Shown here: piece after piece, positions 1 through 8,831 of the stretch
Position numbering within the stretch: the stretch's first letter is position 1
How the letters are laid out: each line of letters opens with the position of its first letter
NCBI GenBank assembly: GCA_035192965.1
Contig: CP136571.1
Span: 2,252,501-2,316,500 of the forward strand
Direction of reading: 5' to 3'
DNA from: Fuscovulum sp.
GTDB taxonomy: Bacteria; Pseudomonadota; Alphaproteobacteria; Rhodobacterales; Rhodobacteraceae
Length of the DNA stretch: 64,000 nt
Notes under the pieces: model-generated
What the model was told of the DNA's origin: nothing
Database searches by the model: none
Seen by the model: only the letters and a program-made list of their open reading frames with translations
Translations under genes and position numbers: made by a program

Positions 1-17
1 ATGGCGTCAGGCTTTTC

Positions 18-929
18 TCAGATCAGCGCGACGTAACCGGCATAGGCGGCCAGCAGCACAGCGCCCGCGATGCGGGGCAGGCCACCGAGGATAAAGGCCA
101 GAACCGTGAGGCCGATTGCAGCCCCGGCGACCCAAGGCATGTCGACCGATGCAAAGCGCGGATCGGCAGGGATCGGAGCAATTAGGGCGGTAGTGCCCAG
201 AATGCCGAAGATGTTGAAGATGTTCGATCCGACGATATTGCCGACAGCAATCTCGGTCTGCTTGCGGATGGCGGCGATGACCGAGGTTGCCAGTTCGGGC
301 AGCGAGGTGCCGACGGCGACGATGGTGAGGCCGATGACCGCCTCAGATATGCCGAAGGCACGGGCGAGTTCGGTGGAGCTGTCCACCAGAAGCCGCGCAC
401 CGATGACCAGCACGACCAGACCGCCCAGCGTCATGGCCCAGGCCTTCCACTGGGGGATGTCGCCTGCGTTGGCCTCTTCCGGTTCCACTTTGCCGGTGGT
501 GAAGGCAACGATCAGGAAGATCAGCAGGCCGCCGATCAGCAGGGCACCGTCAAGGCGCGTGACATCGCCATCCAGCAGCATCACCCAGATCACCGCCGTG
601 GCCAGCAGCATGAAGCCCAGATCGCGCCACAGCTTGCGCACGGGAATGATCAGCGGGGCGATCAGCGCCGAGATGCCAAGGATCAAGAGGATATTGGCGA
701 TGTTCGATCCCAGCACGTTGCCGATGGCAATGGCGGGCTGTCCGGCCATGGCGGCCTGAACAGAGACGAGCATTTCCGGGGCCGAGGTGCCGAAACCCAC
801 GATGGTAAGGCCGATCACCATGGGCGACAGGCGGAAGTGCTTGGCGATGGCTGTCGCCCCGCGCACCAGATATTCGCCGCCAAAGAACAGGGCGACGAGG
901 CCCAGTGCGAAGAGAAGATACGTCATCAT
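18..929 (-). CDS. Calcium/sodium antiporter, CaCA family (YrbG-like)
   Basis: A 303-aa inner-membrane cation:Ca2+ exchanger. The protein is an inverted duplication, as the family requires. The first alpha repeat reads GFGTSAPEMLVS followed by GNVLGSNIANI; the second reads AVGTSLPELATS followed by GNIVGSNIFNI. Both GTS-P-E and GN--GSN signatures, which form the ion site in this family, are intact. About ten hydrophobic segments are visible. Length fits bacterial YrbG. Two in-frame ATGs sit at the start (929 and 926) behind a GGGGTT stretch. It is the last gene of a minus-strand run after bpt and a VOC gene, with a 119-nt gap. Ion specificity is inferred from the family only. Confidence 0.92.
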   Translation of the reverse strand: MMTYLLFALGLVALFFGGEYLVRGATAIAKHFRLSPMVIGLTIVGFGTSAPEMLVSVQAAMAGQPAIAIGNVLGSNIANILLILGISALIAPLIIPVRKLWRDLGFMLLATAVIWVMLLDGDVTRLDGALLIGGLLIFLIVAFTTGKVEPEEANAGDIPQWKAWAMTLGGLVVLVIGARLLVDSSTELARAFGISEAVIGLTIVAVGTSLPELATSVIAAIRKQTEIAVGNIVGSNIFNIFGILGTTALIAPIPADPRFASVDMPWVAGAAIGLTVLAFILGGLPRIAGAVLLAAYAGYVALI

Positions 930-1048
930 AACCCCAAGTCAGTTTACCATGTTGCGCCCCACATCGTGTCTGGATCGGGAAGGACAAGAGGGGGCGGGTG
1001 AAAAAGCGCAGAAAGCGCGGGTTTTGCACGGCCCCCGTGGCGAGGCAG

Positions 1049-1441
1049 TCACGCCTTTGTGTGTTCGATCAGATCCCAGCGGTTGCCAAAGGGATCGCGC
1101 CAGACGGCGACGATGCCATAGGGTTCATGGCGGGGGGCCTCTTCGAACACCACGCCATGTGCCAGCATGCGGGCATGATCGCGGGCGAAATCGTCGGTTT
1201 CCAGAAACAGCCAGACGCGGCCTGCGCCCTGCATCCCGATTGCGGCCTGCTGATCCGGCCCTTCGGCGCGGGCAAGTATCAAGCGGCAGCCGCCGCCGGG
1301 CGGTTCCACGGTGACCCAGCGCTTGTGGCCCTGATCCAGATCGGCGGTCAGGCGAAAGCCAAGGGCGGTGACGAAAAAGGCGATGGCGCTGTCATAGTCC
1401 GGCACGATCAGCGACACGCCTGCAAGGCGGCTTTGCGCCAT
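1049..1441 (-). CDS. VOC family (glyoxalase/bleomycin-resistance fold) protein
   Basis: A 130-aa single-module vicinal-oxygen-chelate protein. It shows the beta-alpha-beta-beta-beta halves of the fold: an N-terminal half with the LGF segment (ALGFRLTADLD) and a C-terminal half ending DPFGNRWDLIEH, where the Glu near the end is the usual metal ligand. The substrate cannot be read from sequence; glyoxalase, dioxygenase and antibiotic-binding roles share the fold. Its ATG lies 3 nt after the bpt stop codon, so the two genes are very likely cotranscribed. No evidence links it to a resistance function. Confidence 0.85.
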   Translation of the reverse strand: MAQSRLAGVSLIVPDYDSAIAFFVTALGFRLTADLDQGHKRWVTVEPPGGGCRLILARAEGPDQQAAIGMQGAGRVWLFLETDDFARDHARMLAHGVVFEEAPRHEPYGIVAVWRDPFGNRWDLIEHTKA

Positions 1442-1444
1442 GGA

Positions 1445-2284
1445 TCAGGCGTCGCGCGGGGTGCGGGTTTCGGGCAGCGAGATGCGGGCCACCTGTTCGG
1501 CAATGGGATCGACCGACAGGGGGTGCAGTTCGGCTTTGTGATCGGCCGGATCGCCAATGTCATGCCAGCGGCCGCCCTTGTAAATCTCCAGCGCGTTGAA
1601 CCCCGCCTTGTAGCCCATCTTGCGCGACCCCGGCACCCAATAGCCGAGATAGACGTAAGGCAGCCCCGCCTCGCGCGCGATGTCGATGTGATCGAGGATC
1701 AGATAGGTGCCCAGCGACAGATCGGCGAGATCGGGGTCATAGAAGCTGTAGACCATCGACAACCCGTCATCGAACACATCCGTCAGGCAGACAGCGGCGA
1801 GGGGGCGGCCCGTTTCACCCGGACCGGGGGGGCGGGAATATTCGATGACACGGGATTTGATCGGCGTCTCTTCGATCATGGCCGCGAATTCGAAGATATC
1901 CATGTCGGCCATACCGCCATCGGCATGGCGGGTGTCGAGATAGCGGCGGAAGAGCGAGAACTGATCTTCGGTCGCCCAGGGCGAGGTGGCGTTGCGGCGC
2001 AGGTCTTCGCATTTCTTCAGCACCCGGCGCTGGGTGCGGCGGGGCGAGAAATCGGCCACCCGGATGCGCGCCGAGAGGCAGGCCGAACATTCCGCGCAGG
2101 ACGGGCGGTAGAGCACGTTCTGGCTGCGCCGAAAGCCCTGCTTGGACAGGGTATCGTTCAGCTTTTGCGCATGTTCCCCTTGCAGGGCGGTAAACAGCTT
2201 CCGTTCCATCCGGCCATCCAGATAGGGGCAGGGCTGCGGAGCCGTCACATAGAACTGGGGCGCGATGGGAAGGGTGTGGCGCAT
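1445..2284 (-). CDS. bpt: Aspartate/glutamate leucyltransferase (N-end rule)
   Basis: A 279-aa bacterial protein transferase that moves Leu from Leu-tRNA to N-terminal Asp or Glu, marking proteins for ClpS/ClpAP degradation (known for Bpt). The N-terminal ATE domain carries Cys19 in the CPYL segment and the cluster C63-x2-C66-x2-C69 ([17 protein letters not shown]). The C-terminal acyltransferase half includes the LGYWVPGS and [11 protein letters not shown] segments typical of the family. Length is normal. It heads a short operon with the VOC gene and perhaps the antiporter. The 174 nt upstream (2285-2458) hold no gene I can support. Confidence 0.93.
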   Translation of the reverse strand: MRHTLPIAPQFYVTAPQPCPYLDGRMERKLFTALQGEHAQKLNDTLSKQGFRRSQNVLYRPSCAECSACLSARIRVADFSPRRTQRRVLKKCEDLRRNATSPWATEDQFSLFRRYLDTRHADGGMADMDIFEFAAMIEETPIKSRVIEYSRPPGPGETGRPLAAVCLTDVFDDGLSMVYSFYDPDLADLSLGTYLILDHIDIAREAGLPYVYLGYWVPGSRKMGYKAGFNALEIYKGGRWHDIGDPADHKAELHPLSVDPIAEQVARISLPETRTPRDA

Positions 2285-2458
2285 CTTCGGATGATCATGG
2301 AAACCATCACAACCCTAGCAAGGGCGATGCCTGCCGCCAAGCCGGGAATCCGGCATCATCCGGGCCTTTTCAGCCGATTGTCGGGGAATTCCAAGGCCCG
2401 CCTCGGCGGTGAGGTCACCGGTGGCGGGCTTGGGAGCTTTGCGGGCGGTGCGAGAGAC

Positions 2459-2908
2459 TCAGGCCGCGCGGTTGATCGCGACAGTGCCCAGAACCATGTC
2501 GGTCAGACCTTGGCCCCGGCGGCTGATCATCATCAGCGCGACAGACAGGATTTGCGGCAGCACGAAGGCCATGGACAGCGAATAGCCCAGCGTGTGCAGG
2601 AAGGCGGTGGCGGCATCGAAACGCTGCCCATAGCGATCAAGCAACTGGATCGACATCAGCCGCATGCCCCAGGTGGCGGAATTGCCCGACAGGGTGACCC
2701 AGCGATAGAGAAAGCCCACGGCGAGCCAGACCAGCGGCAGGATGAACAGCGCGGTCAGCGCGGTGACTAGGGCCACCAGCGCCACAATCAGCGTGACGAA
2801 GATGGTGTCGACAATCCAGGCGATGCCGCGCTTGAAGGCCACGCCGCTGTAGAATTCGGCATGGCGGTCGGGGTCGGGCTGGGCGTTGATCAGGCTGTCG
2901 GACATCAT
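2459..2908 (-). CDS. RDD family integral membrane protein
   Basis: A 149-aa protein with the RDD layout: an Arg-Asp pair at the first membrane segment (FKRGIAWIVDTIFV), a second hydrophobic segment, the GNSATWGMRLMSIQ loop and a C-terminal segment ending with RRGQGLTDMVLGTVAI. Family members are small inner-membrane proteins of mostly unknown role; some have been linked to Na+/H+ exchange. The start at 2908 is preferred because GGAA lies 8 nt upstream; the adjacent ATG at 2905 is equally in frame. A DUF2852 gene lies 69 nt upstream on the same strand, so cotranscription is possible. Confidence 0.8.
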   Translation of the reverse strand: MMSDSLINAQPDPDRHAEFYSGVAFKRGIAWIVDTIFVTLIVALVALVTALTALFILPLVWLAVGFLYRWVTLSGNSATWGMRLMSIQLLDRYGQRFDAATAFLHTLGYSLSMAFVLPQILSVALMMISRRGQGLTDMVLGTVAINRAA

Positions 2909-2977
2909 GTGCGGGGTTCCGTGGCAGATGGGGAAGAGGTGGCCCTTGCGGGCCACCGGTTCAAGTGTTTGGGCCGG

Positions 2978-3430
2978 TCACGCGTCGGCGGGCGGCGGGA
3001 TGTCGGCAACCGGGCGCGGACTGCGGGCGCGGTCATCCATGAAGGCGTCGAATTCCTGCTTGTCCTTGGCTTCGCGCAGACGGTTCAGGAAGCCCTCAAA
3101 GGCGGCTTGCTCTTCTTCGAGGCGGCGCAGGGTTTCGGCCTTGTAGGCATCGAAGGCGCTGTTGCCCGAAGAGGAGTAGACACGATGCGCGCCCCATTCG
3201 GCACGGTTGGACTTGCGGCAGGACGATCCGAACATGGTTTTGCTCCAGCGGTTGGTCATGGTCATATAGGCGACGAGGGCGAGGCCCACGGGCCAGAAGA
3301 AGATGAAGCCCAGCACCATGGCGGTGATCCAGGCCTTGCGGCCATGGCCATCAAGCCAGGCCTCGGCGCGGCGCGGCCAGGACAGGAGGCCGCCCGGAAC
3401 GCGGGGGGCGGCGGAGGGAAAGCTGTTCAT
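2978..3430 (-). CDS. DUF2852 domain membrane protein
   Basis: A 150-aa protein matching the DUF2852 pattern of Rhodobacterales: one strong membrane segment at about residues 32-57 (WITAMVLGFIFFWPVGLALV) followed by a basic cytoplasmic stretch and a coiled-coil-like helix (FDAYKAETLRRLEEEQAAFEGF), ending in a Pro-rich tail. The NSAFDAYK-ETLRRLE-E motif is the family hallmark. Function unknown. The upstream 292 nt hold its promoter region and, further on, a repeated hairpin element. Confidence 0.8.
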   Translation of the reverse strand: MNSFPSAAPRVPGGLLSWPRRAEAWLDGHGRKAWITAMVLGFIFFWPVGLALVAYMTMTNRWSKTMFGSSCRKSNRAEWGAHRVYSSSGNSAFDAYKAETLRRLEEEQAAFEGFLNRLREAKDKQEFDAFMDDRARSPRPVADIPPPADA

Positions 3431-3634
3431 CGGCGGTCTCCGGTTGAAGGTTGATGTGAATGTCTTTCACATTGGGGAAGATGAGGGGGAAAGGGGCCGC
3501 GTTCAAGAGGGCATGTTAAAATAATTCACATCGCATTCCGGCGGGGCTGGCGGTGATCTTGCGGCGCGCGGGCAGGGCCCGCGCAAGGCTGTTCTCCCCA
3601 CCCGCGCCATGCGGCGCGTGCGGGGCCCCGGGAA

Positions 3635-3708
3635 GGGGCGTTCCGCCCCCTCTTGGCGCATGCGCGCCAATTCACCCCCTGAGGGTATTTGGGGCCAAGA
3701 TGAAGAGG
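3635..3708 (+). repeat. Modular hairpin + GGGTATTT intergenic element (copy 1)
   Basis: Two hairpins in series, GGGGCG/CGCCCC (3635-3649) and TTGGCGC/GCGCCAA (3653-3670), then TTCACCCCC, TGAGGGTATTTGGGGCC and AAGATGAAGAGG. The same order of modules recurs in reverse at 57464-57521, and shorter versions recur at five other intergenic sites. It lies between the DUF2852 and YbaK genes (both minus). No long T tract follows, so it is not a textbook terminator. Confidence 0.75.
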
Positions 3709-3722
3709 CTGGGCAGTGCGCT

Positions 3723-4193
3723 CTATGCGGTAAACGGGGCGAGGGTGGCGCCGGTGAGGCGGTACAGGTCGGCGGGGGCGATGGGGAAGATGTGGCGCGG
3801 CGTGCCAGCGGCGGCCCAGAGGAGGGGGAACTCCATCAGGCGGGGATCGAGCCAGGTCGGCAGTGGTGTCAGATGGCCGACCGGGGCCACGCCGCCGATG
3901 GCAAAGCCCGTAATCCGGCGGACGGCGTCAATTTCGGCGCGGGCGAGAGCTTCGCCCGCCAGAGTGGCGGCGCGCGTGGGGTCCACCTGATTGCCGCCTG
4001 CGGTGAGGAAGAGGAAAAGTCGCCCGCTGTTGGCCCCGGCGAAAAGGATGGATTTCACGATTTGGTCGAGGGCGACCCCGGCGGCTGTCGCGGCCTGCTG
4101 GGCGGTGCGGGTTTCGGACGGCATTTCCAGCGGCGTGATGGTCAGGCCTGCGGTCTGCAAGGCGGCGGTGACACGGGCGAGGCTTTTGCTCAT
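3723..4193 (-). CDS. YbaK/EbsC-type aminoacyl-tRNA deacylase
   Basis: A 156-aa trans-editing deacylase (YbaK/ProX superfamily). It carries the conserved Lys in DQIVKSILF (residue 47) and the GFAIGGVAPVGH loop (96-107), which forms the 2'-OH-binding pocket of the family. Members hydrolyse mischarged tRNA such as Cys- or Ala-tRNAPro; the exact tRNA is not decided by sequence. ATG at 4193 gives the usual family length; a longer reading frame continues upstream but is only an open frame opposite glnE. It is divergent from glnE with a 114-nt spacer. Confidence 0.85.
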   Translation of the reverse strand: MSKSLARVTAALQTAGLTITPLEMPSETRTAQQAATAAGVALDQIVKSILFAGANSGRLFLFLTAGGNQVDPTRAATLAGEALARAEIDAVRRITGFAIGGVAPVGHLTPLPTWLDPRLMEFPLLWAAAGTPRHIFPIAPADLYRLTGATLAPFTA

Positions 4194-4307
4194 CGGGGGC
4201 GTCCTGACTGGGGTGGGAGGGGTGTAGCGCGCGCGGGAGGTCTGGGGCAAGATGGGGGTAGCTTTGCCTGCGTTGACCCCGTATCGCGGGCGGCGCATGG
4301 TGGCGGC

Positions 4308-7151
4308 ATGACCCGTGATCCTGCACCTGCTGCCTTTGCCGCCCGTCTGCGCCGTTCGCCAATTGCCTTTGACGCCGAGGCGGGGCGGGATGCGGCGCGC
4401 GCTTTTGCCGACCTGCCGCCCGAGGTGGCGGGGCTGATCGGGGGGACGGCGGGATGCAGCCCCTATCTGAAGGGACTGATGACGCGCGAGGCGGCGTGGC
4501 TGCGCGCGGCACTGGCCGAGGCACCAGAAACGGTGCTGGCGGACCTGCTGGCCGCCCCGGAAGCCGCGCTGGAGGCCGGGGCAGAGGCGCTGGGCGAGGC
4601 GTTGCGGACGGCCAAGCGCCGCGTGGCACTGCTGGCGGCGCTGTGCGATCTGGGCGGGGTCTGGACGCTGGAGGCGGTGACCGGCGCGCTGACCGGGCTG
4701 GCGGATCGGGCGGTGGATCTGTCCATCCGGGCCTTTGTGGCCGAGGAGATCCGGCGTGGCAAGTTGCCCGGCGCGGTGGCGGAGGATGCGGCGACCGGGG
4801 CGGGGATGGTTGCGCTGGCCATGGGGAAGATGGGGGCGGGGGAGCTTAACTATTCCTCGGACATCGACCTGATCTGCCTGTTCGACGAGACGCGCTATGG
4901 CGATGCGGCGCAAGAGGCGCGGGCGGCGTTCATCCGGGTGACGCGCAAGATGGCGGCGCTGCTGAGCGATCTGACGGCGGGGGGCTATGTGTTCCGCACC
5001 GATCTGCGGCTGCGGCCCGATGCGGCGGTGACGCCGGTTTGCATATCAATGGCGGCAGCAGAGAGTTACTATGAAAGCGTGGGCCGGACCTGGGAGCGGG
5101 CGGCCTATATCAAGGCGCGGCCCTGTGGGGGCGATCTTGTGGCAGGGGAGCGGTTCCTTAAGGCGCTGACGCCCTTTGTCTGGCGCAAGCATCTGGATTA
5201 CGCGGCCATTCAGGATGCGCATGACATGCGGCTGCGGATCCGCGAACATCGGCAGTTGAACCGGCCCCTGACGGTGGAGGGGCACAACATGAAGCTGGGG
5301 CAGGGGGGGATACGGGAGATCGAGTTCTTTACCCAGACCCGCCAGCTGATTGCGGGGGGGCGCGATCCGGACCTGCGGGACAGAACGACAGTGGGAAGTT
5401 TGGCGGCGCTGGCGGCAAAGGGCTGGATCCCTGCCGAGGTGGCCGATGACCTGACCGCGCTTTACCGCGCACATCGCGAGGTGGAGCATCGGTTGCAGAT
5501 GGTGGGTGACGCGCAGACCCATGACATGCCGGTGACGGCGGAAGGTGTGGCGCGGATCGCGGCCTTTTGCGGGCAGGAGGAGGCGGCGTTCCGGGCGGAC
5601 CTGCTGGACCGGTTGGCGCGGACGGATGGGCTGACCGAGGGGTTCTTTGCCCCCGGTGAGGTGGAAGCGCTGCCTGCGCTGTCAGACAGCGCGCGGGCGA
5701 TTGTCGAGGGGTGGTCGCACTATCCGGCGCTGCGGTCGGAGCGGGCGCAGGGCATCTTTCGCCGCTTGCGACCGGTGCTGCTGAAACGACTGATGCGGGC
5801 GGCGAACCCGGATGAGGCGCTGGTGGCGCTGGACGGGTTTCTGGCGGGGTTGCCGGCCGGGGTGCAGTTGTTTTCGCTGTTCGAGGCCAATCCGGCGCTG
5901 ATTGATCTGATCATCGACGTGGCCGGCACCTCGCCCGCGCTGGCGCGGTATCTGTCGCGCAATGCGGGCGTGCTGGATGCGGTCATTGGCGGGTCGTTCT
6001 TTGCGCCTTGGCCGGGGGTGGAGCCGCTGGCCGAAGCGCTGGGCAGGGCCATGGCCGAGACCGGGGATTACGAGCGCAAGCTGGATGCGGCGCGGCGGGT
6101 GATGAAGGAATGGCATTTCCGGGTGGGGGTGCATCATCTGCGCGGGCTGGTTGATGCCTTTGAGGCGGCCAAGCATTATGCCGATCTGGCGGATGCGGTG
6201 ATTGCCGCACTGTGGCCGGTGGTCTGTGCCGAGTTTACGCGCAAGCATGGGCCGCTGCCGGGGCGGGGGGCGGTGGTGATCGGGATGGGGTCGCTGGGGG
6301 CGGCGCGGTTGAATGCGGGGTCCGACCTTGACCTGATCGTGATCTATGATGCCGAAGGGGTAGAGACATCCGACGGGCCCCGCCCGCTGGCGACGCGGGC
6401 CTATTATGCGCGGCTGACACAGGCGCTGGTCACGGCTCTGACGGCGCAGATGCCGGAGGGGCGGCTTTACGAGGTGGACATGCGGCTGCGCCCAAGCGGG
6501 CGCGGGGGGCCGGTGGCGACCTCGATCCAGTCTTTCACCAGCTATCAGGAGACGGAGGCCTGGACCTGGGAACATCTGGCGCTGACACGGGCGCGGCCCT
6601 TGGTGGGCGCGGCGGTGCTTATGGCCGAGGTCGAGGCGTTCCGGCGCGATCTGCTGCTGGCCAAGGGCAAGGGGGCCGGGGTGCGCAAGGAGGTGGCCGA
6701 GATGCGGGCACGGCTGGCGGTGGCCAAGCCCGCGCGCGGGCAGTGGGAGGCCAAGAACGGACCCGGGCGGTTGATGGACATCGAATTGCTGGCCGAGATG
6801 GCGGCTTTGCTGACCGGATCGCCTGCGCGCGGGGTGGAACGGCAGATCGAGGCGGGGCGAAAGGGCGGTATTCTGTCGGATTCCGACGCGACAGGCCTGC
6901 TGGAGGCCTACAGGTTGATGTGGCGTTTGCAGGCGGGGACACGGCTGATCACGGACGGGGCGCTGGATCCGGCGAAGCTGGGTGAAGGGGCCTGTGCCTT
7001 TTTGCTGCGCGAGACGGGCGAGACATCGGCAGTGGCGCTGTCGGACCGGCTGGAGGCGGTGGCGGGGCTTGCCGAAGCGGTGATTGTGACCCAGATGCCG
7101 AAAGGCGCGCAGGGGGCGGGGCATGGGGAGACGGGCAGTGCTGTTGAGTGA
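4308..7151 (+). CDS. glnE: Bifunctional glutamine synthetase adenylyltransferase/adenylyl-removing enzyme
   Basis: A 947-aa GlnE. It switches glutamine synthetase off by adenylylating it and on by phosphorolytic removal of AMP, under PII control (known). Two nucleotidyltransferase domains are visible: an N-terminal one with GAGELNYSSDIDLICLFD near residue 178 and a C-terminal one with GSLGAARLNAGSDLDLIVIYD near 670 (each with the paired Asp after Gly-Ser), separated by a long helical linker. Length and order match the family. ATG 4308 gives the family N terminus; the frame stays open far upstream but has no start with homology. A small gene overlaps its 3' end. Confidence 0.96.
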   Translation: MTRDPAPAAFAARLRRSPIAFDAEAGRDAARAFADLPPEVAGLIGGTAGCSPYLKGLMTREAAWLRAALAEAPETVLADLLAAPEAALEAGAEALGEALRTAKRRVALLAALCDLGGVWTLEAVTGALTGLADRAVDLSIRAFVAEEIRRGKLPGAVAEDAATGAGMVALAMGKMGAGELNYSSDIDLICLFDETRYGDAAQEARAAFIRVTRKMAALLSDLTAGGYVFRTDLRLRPDAAVTPVCISMAAAESYYESVGRTWERAAYIKARPCGGDLVAGERFLKALTPFVWRKHLDYAAIQDAHDMRLRIREHRQLNRPLTVEGHNMKLGQGGIREIEFFTQTRQLIAGGRDPDLRDRTTVGSLAALAAKGWIPAEVADDLTALYRAHREVEHRLQMVGDAQTHDMPVTAEGVARIAAFCGQEEAAFRADLLDRLARTDGLTEGFFAPGEVEALPALSDSARAIVEGWSHYPALRSERAQGIFRRLRPVLLKRLMRAANPDEALVALDGFLAGLPAGVQLFSLFEANPALIDLIIDVAGTSPALARYLSRNAGVLDAVIGGSFFAPWPGVEPLAEALGRAMAETGDYERKLDAARRVMKEWHFRVGVHHLRGLVDAFEAAKHYADLADAVIAALWPVVCAEFTRKHGPLPGRGAVVIGMGSLGAARLNAGSDLDLIVIYDAEGVETSDGPRPLATRAYYARLTQALVTALTAQMPEGRLYEVDMRLRPSGRGGPVATSIQSFTSYQETEAWTWEHLALTRARPLVGAAVLMAEVEAFRRDLLLAKGKGAGVRKEVAEMRARLAVAKPARGQWEAKNGPGRLMDIELLAEMAALLTGSPARGVERQIEAGRKGGILSDSDATGLLEAYRLMWRLQAGTRLITDGALDPAKLGEGACAFLLRETGETSAVALSDRLEAVAGLAEAVIVTQMPKGAQGAGHGETGSAVE

Positions 7152-7410
7152 GGCGGACCCCAAGGGGTTGGTGCGGGAAAGCTATCGGATTGACGGGATC
7201 ACGGCGGGGGAATGCCGGTCGATCTTTGTTGATTGGGCGCTGAGCCTGCCGGTGGATGCGCCGATCAAGGATGCCGTGCGCACCCTGATGGCAGAATATG
7301 CGCTGGGCGCGCCGGATCATCCGATGTCGGCGGTGCTGAAGGACGGGCTGATGACGCCGGACGCACCCAAGCGGCGCGGCGGGCGCGCGGCGCGGGTGGG
7401 CGGCGCGTAA
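7123..7410 (+). CDS. Small conserved-looking protein overlapping glnE
   Basis: A 95-aa protein with no domain I recognise. It overlaps the glnE 3' end by 29 nt in another frame; a GTG at 7138 is an alternative start giving 90 aa. The body has a regular hydrophobic/charged pattern (IDGITAGECRSIFVDWALSLP) and a strongly basic tail (KRRGGRAARVGG). Overlap with glnE implies translational coupling. It ends directly against a hairpin repeat: the stop codon TAA is followed with no gap by the first palindrome. Function unknown. Confidence 0.65.
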   Translation: MGRRAVLLSEADPKGLVRESYRIDGITAGECRSIFVDWALSLPVDAPIKDAVRTLMAEYALGAPDHPMSAVLKDGLMTPDAPKRRGGRAARVGGA

Positions 7411-7560
7411 GCGATTTTTGACGCAAAAATCGCGCCGAAATCTGACGCAGATTTCGGATACCGTCAGTCGTTCAGAGAGAGAAGGTTTTTCGGATCGCGT
7501 TGGTCCGGGTGCACAAAATTCTGCGTCAGAATTTTGCGCGATTTTTGCGTCAAAAATCGC
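7411..7560. repeat. Four-hairpin inverted array between convergent genes
   Basis: Four semi-palindromes with three-base centres fill the gap. 7411-7433 is GCGATTTTTG-ACG-CAAAAATCGC. 7436-7456 is CGAAATCTG-ACG-CAGATTTCG. 7514-7536 is CAAAATTCTG-CGT-CAGAATTTTG. 7538-7560 is GCGATTTTTG-CGT-CAAAAATCGC. The outer two are exact reverse complements, so the block is an inverted array around an unrelated core (7457-7513). Each convergent gene (stop at 7410 on plus, stop at 7561 on minus) runs straight into the same outer hairpin. It may terminate both transcripts, but the stems are AT-rich and no T tract follows. Confidence 0.85.
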
Positions 7561-8022
7561 CTAGCCGCGCGCGGCGGCCTCGAGCGCGGGGCCGTCGAGT
7601 TTGACCATATCCATCATCGCTTCGGTCACACGGGCGGCCTGTGCGGCGTCGCCTGTCTGCATCAGGCGGATCAGGCTGCGCGGGATGATCTGCCAGCTGA
7701 CGCCAAAGCGATCCACCAGCCAGCCGCAGCGCTGGGCGGTGCCGCCCTGCAACAGCGCGTGCCAAAGGAGATCGACCTCGGACTGGGTATCGAGATGCAC
7801 TTCGATCGAGGCAGCGGGGGTGAGGCGGTAATGCGCACCGCCATTGAGGAAGCTGTAGCGGTGACCAAGGAGCGAGAGATGGACAAGGAAGACCCCCTCG
7901 GCCCCGCGGCGGGGAAAGGTCTGGATGATCTTGGACCCCGGCAGCAGCGTGACATAGCACGACGCTGCCTCTTCGGCCTGATCGTCGAACCAGAGGCAGG
8001 TCTGGATGCTGGGCCCTGTCAT
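7561..8022 (-). CDS. PhnB-like VOC family protein
   Basis: A 153-aa protein of the PhnB / 3-demethylubiquinone-9 methyltransferase-like VOC group. The signature is the N-terminal QTCLWFDDQAEEAASCYVTL segment, the FLNGG turn and the C-terminal CGWLVDRFGVSWQIIPRSL segment followed by MQTGDAAQAARVTEAMMDM. The family name is historical and most members have no shown methyltransferase activity. ATG at 8022 is chosen because it begins the domain; a frame extends 20 codons further. The stop codon abuts a hairpin repeat. Confidence 0.85.
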   Translation of the reverse strand: MTGPSIQTCLWFDDQAEEAASCYVTLLPGSKIIQTFPRRGAEGVFLVHLSLLGHRYSFLNGGAHYRLTPAASIEVHLDTQSEVDLLWHALLQGGTAQRCGWLVDRFGVSWQIIPRSLIRLMQTGDAAQAARVTEAMMDMVKLDGPALEAAARG

Positions 8023-8090
8023 CGTGTTCCCCCCCGAGATGCGCGACACAGTCACTTTGCGCCCTTGGGGGGAGTCGGGCAAGTCTGCAA

Positions 8091-8732
8091 TCAGGCGCGC
8101 AAGGCGCGCGCCTCGGCGGCGAGACGGGTGATGGCAGCCCAGTCGCCCGCGGCCATCGCCTCTTTCGGGGCGACCCAGGAGCCGCCGACGCAGAGGATGT
8201 TCTTCAGTGACAGGTAATCTGACGCGTTCTTCAGGCTGATGCCCCCGGTGGGGCAGAATTTTACCTGCGGGATGGGCGATCCGATGGATTTGAGGAAGGC
8301 CGCGCCGCCCGACTGTTCGGCGGGAAAGAATTTCTGCACCGTATAGCCGCGTTCCAAGAGGACCATGATTTCGGTGGCGGTGACGGCGCCGGGGAGAAGG
8401 GGAAGGCCTTCATCCTCGCAGGCCTTGATCAGCGCATCCGTGGCACCGGGCGAGACGCCGAAGGTGGCACCCGCCTTTTTGGCGGCTTTCACATCGGCGG
8501 GTGTCAGCAGGGTGCCTGCGCCGACCATGCCGCCTTCGACATCGGCCATGGCGCGGATCGCATCGAGCGCGACTGGGGTGCGCAGCGTGACCTCCAGCGC
8601 GGGCAGTCCGCCTGCGACCAGCGCGCGGGCGAGGGGTGCGGCATGGGCCAGATCGTCGATCACCAGAACCGGGACGACGGGGGCAAGCTGGCAGACCTTG
8701 AGGCTGGCGGCGGATTGTTCGGCGGGGGTCAT
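8091..8732 (-). CDS. eda: 2-dehydro-3-deoxyphosphogluconate aldolase (KDPG aldolase)
   Basis: A 213-aa class I aldolase that splits KDPG to pyruvate and glyceraldehyde 3-phosphate, the last step of the Entner-Doudoroff pathway. Schiff-base Lys134 lies in TVQKFFPAEQ, and the general acid/base Glu47 in LEVTLRT. The CPTGGI phosphate loop is present. It follows edd on the same strand, but the 99-nt spacer holds a strong hairpin element (8769-8819), so eda may be partly uncoupled from edd. An open frame upstream of 8732 is read through that element and is not coding. Confidence 0.96.
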   Translation of the reverse strand: MTPAEQSAASLKVCQLAPVVPVLVIDDLAHAAPLARALVAGGLPALEVTLRTPVALDAIRAMADVEGGMVGAGTLLTPADVKAAKKAGATFGVSPGATDALIKACEDEGLPLLPGAVTATEIMVLLERGYTVQKFFPAEQSGGAAFLKSIGSPIPQVKFCPTGGISLKNASDYLSLKNILCVGGSWVAPKEAMAAGDWAAITRLAAEARALRA

Positions 8733-8768
8733 GGGCAGGGTCCTTGGTCGGTCGTTTGGCGGAGAGAC

Positions 8769-8819
8769 CCGGGGGCTTTGCGCCCCCGGACCCCCGCAGG
8801 ATATTTCAGCAGAGAAGAT
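8769..8819 (+). repeat. Hairpin + AGGATATTT intergenic element (copy 2)
   Basis: Stem CCGGGGGC (8769-8776) pairs with GCCCCCGG (8782-8789), followed by ACCCCCGC, AGGATATTT (8798-8806), CAGC and AGAGAAGA. It belongs to the same family as the elements at 3635, 31061, 51803 and 57464. It sits between edd and eda, read opposite to their transcription, and could attenuate or stabilise part of the edd-eda transcript. Confidence 0.75.
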
Positions 8820-8831
8820 ACAGGTGGGCAA

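Noticed and set aside
998..2770. Very long open frame on plus strand (590 codons)
   Set aside because: It runs opposite to VOC, bpt and the RDD gene, whose proteins have clear family motifs. The plus frame has no domain and low-complexity composition, typical of antisense frames in GC-rich DNA.
7411..7560. CRISPR array
   Set aside because: There are repeats, but they are inverted hairpins with varying arms and no regular spacer length; no cas genes are present.
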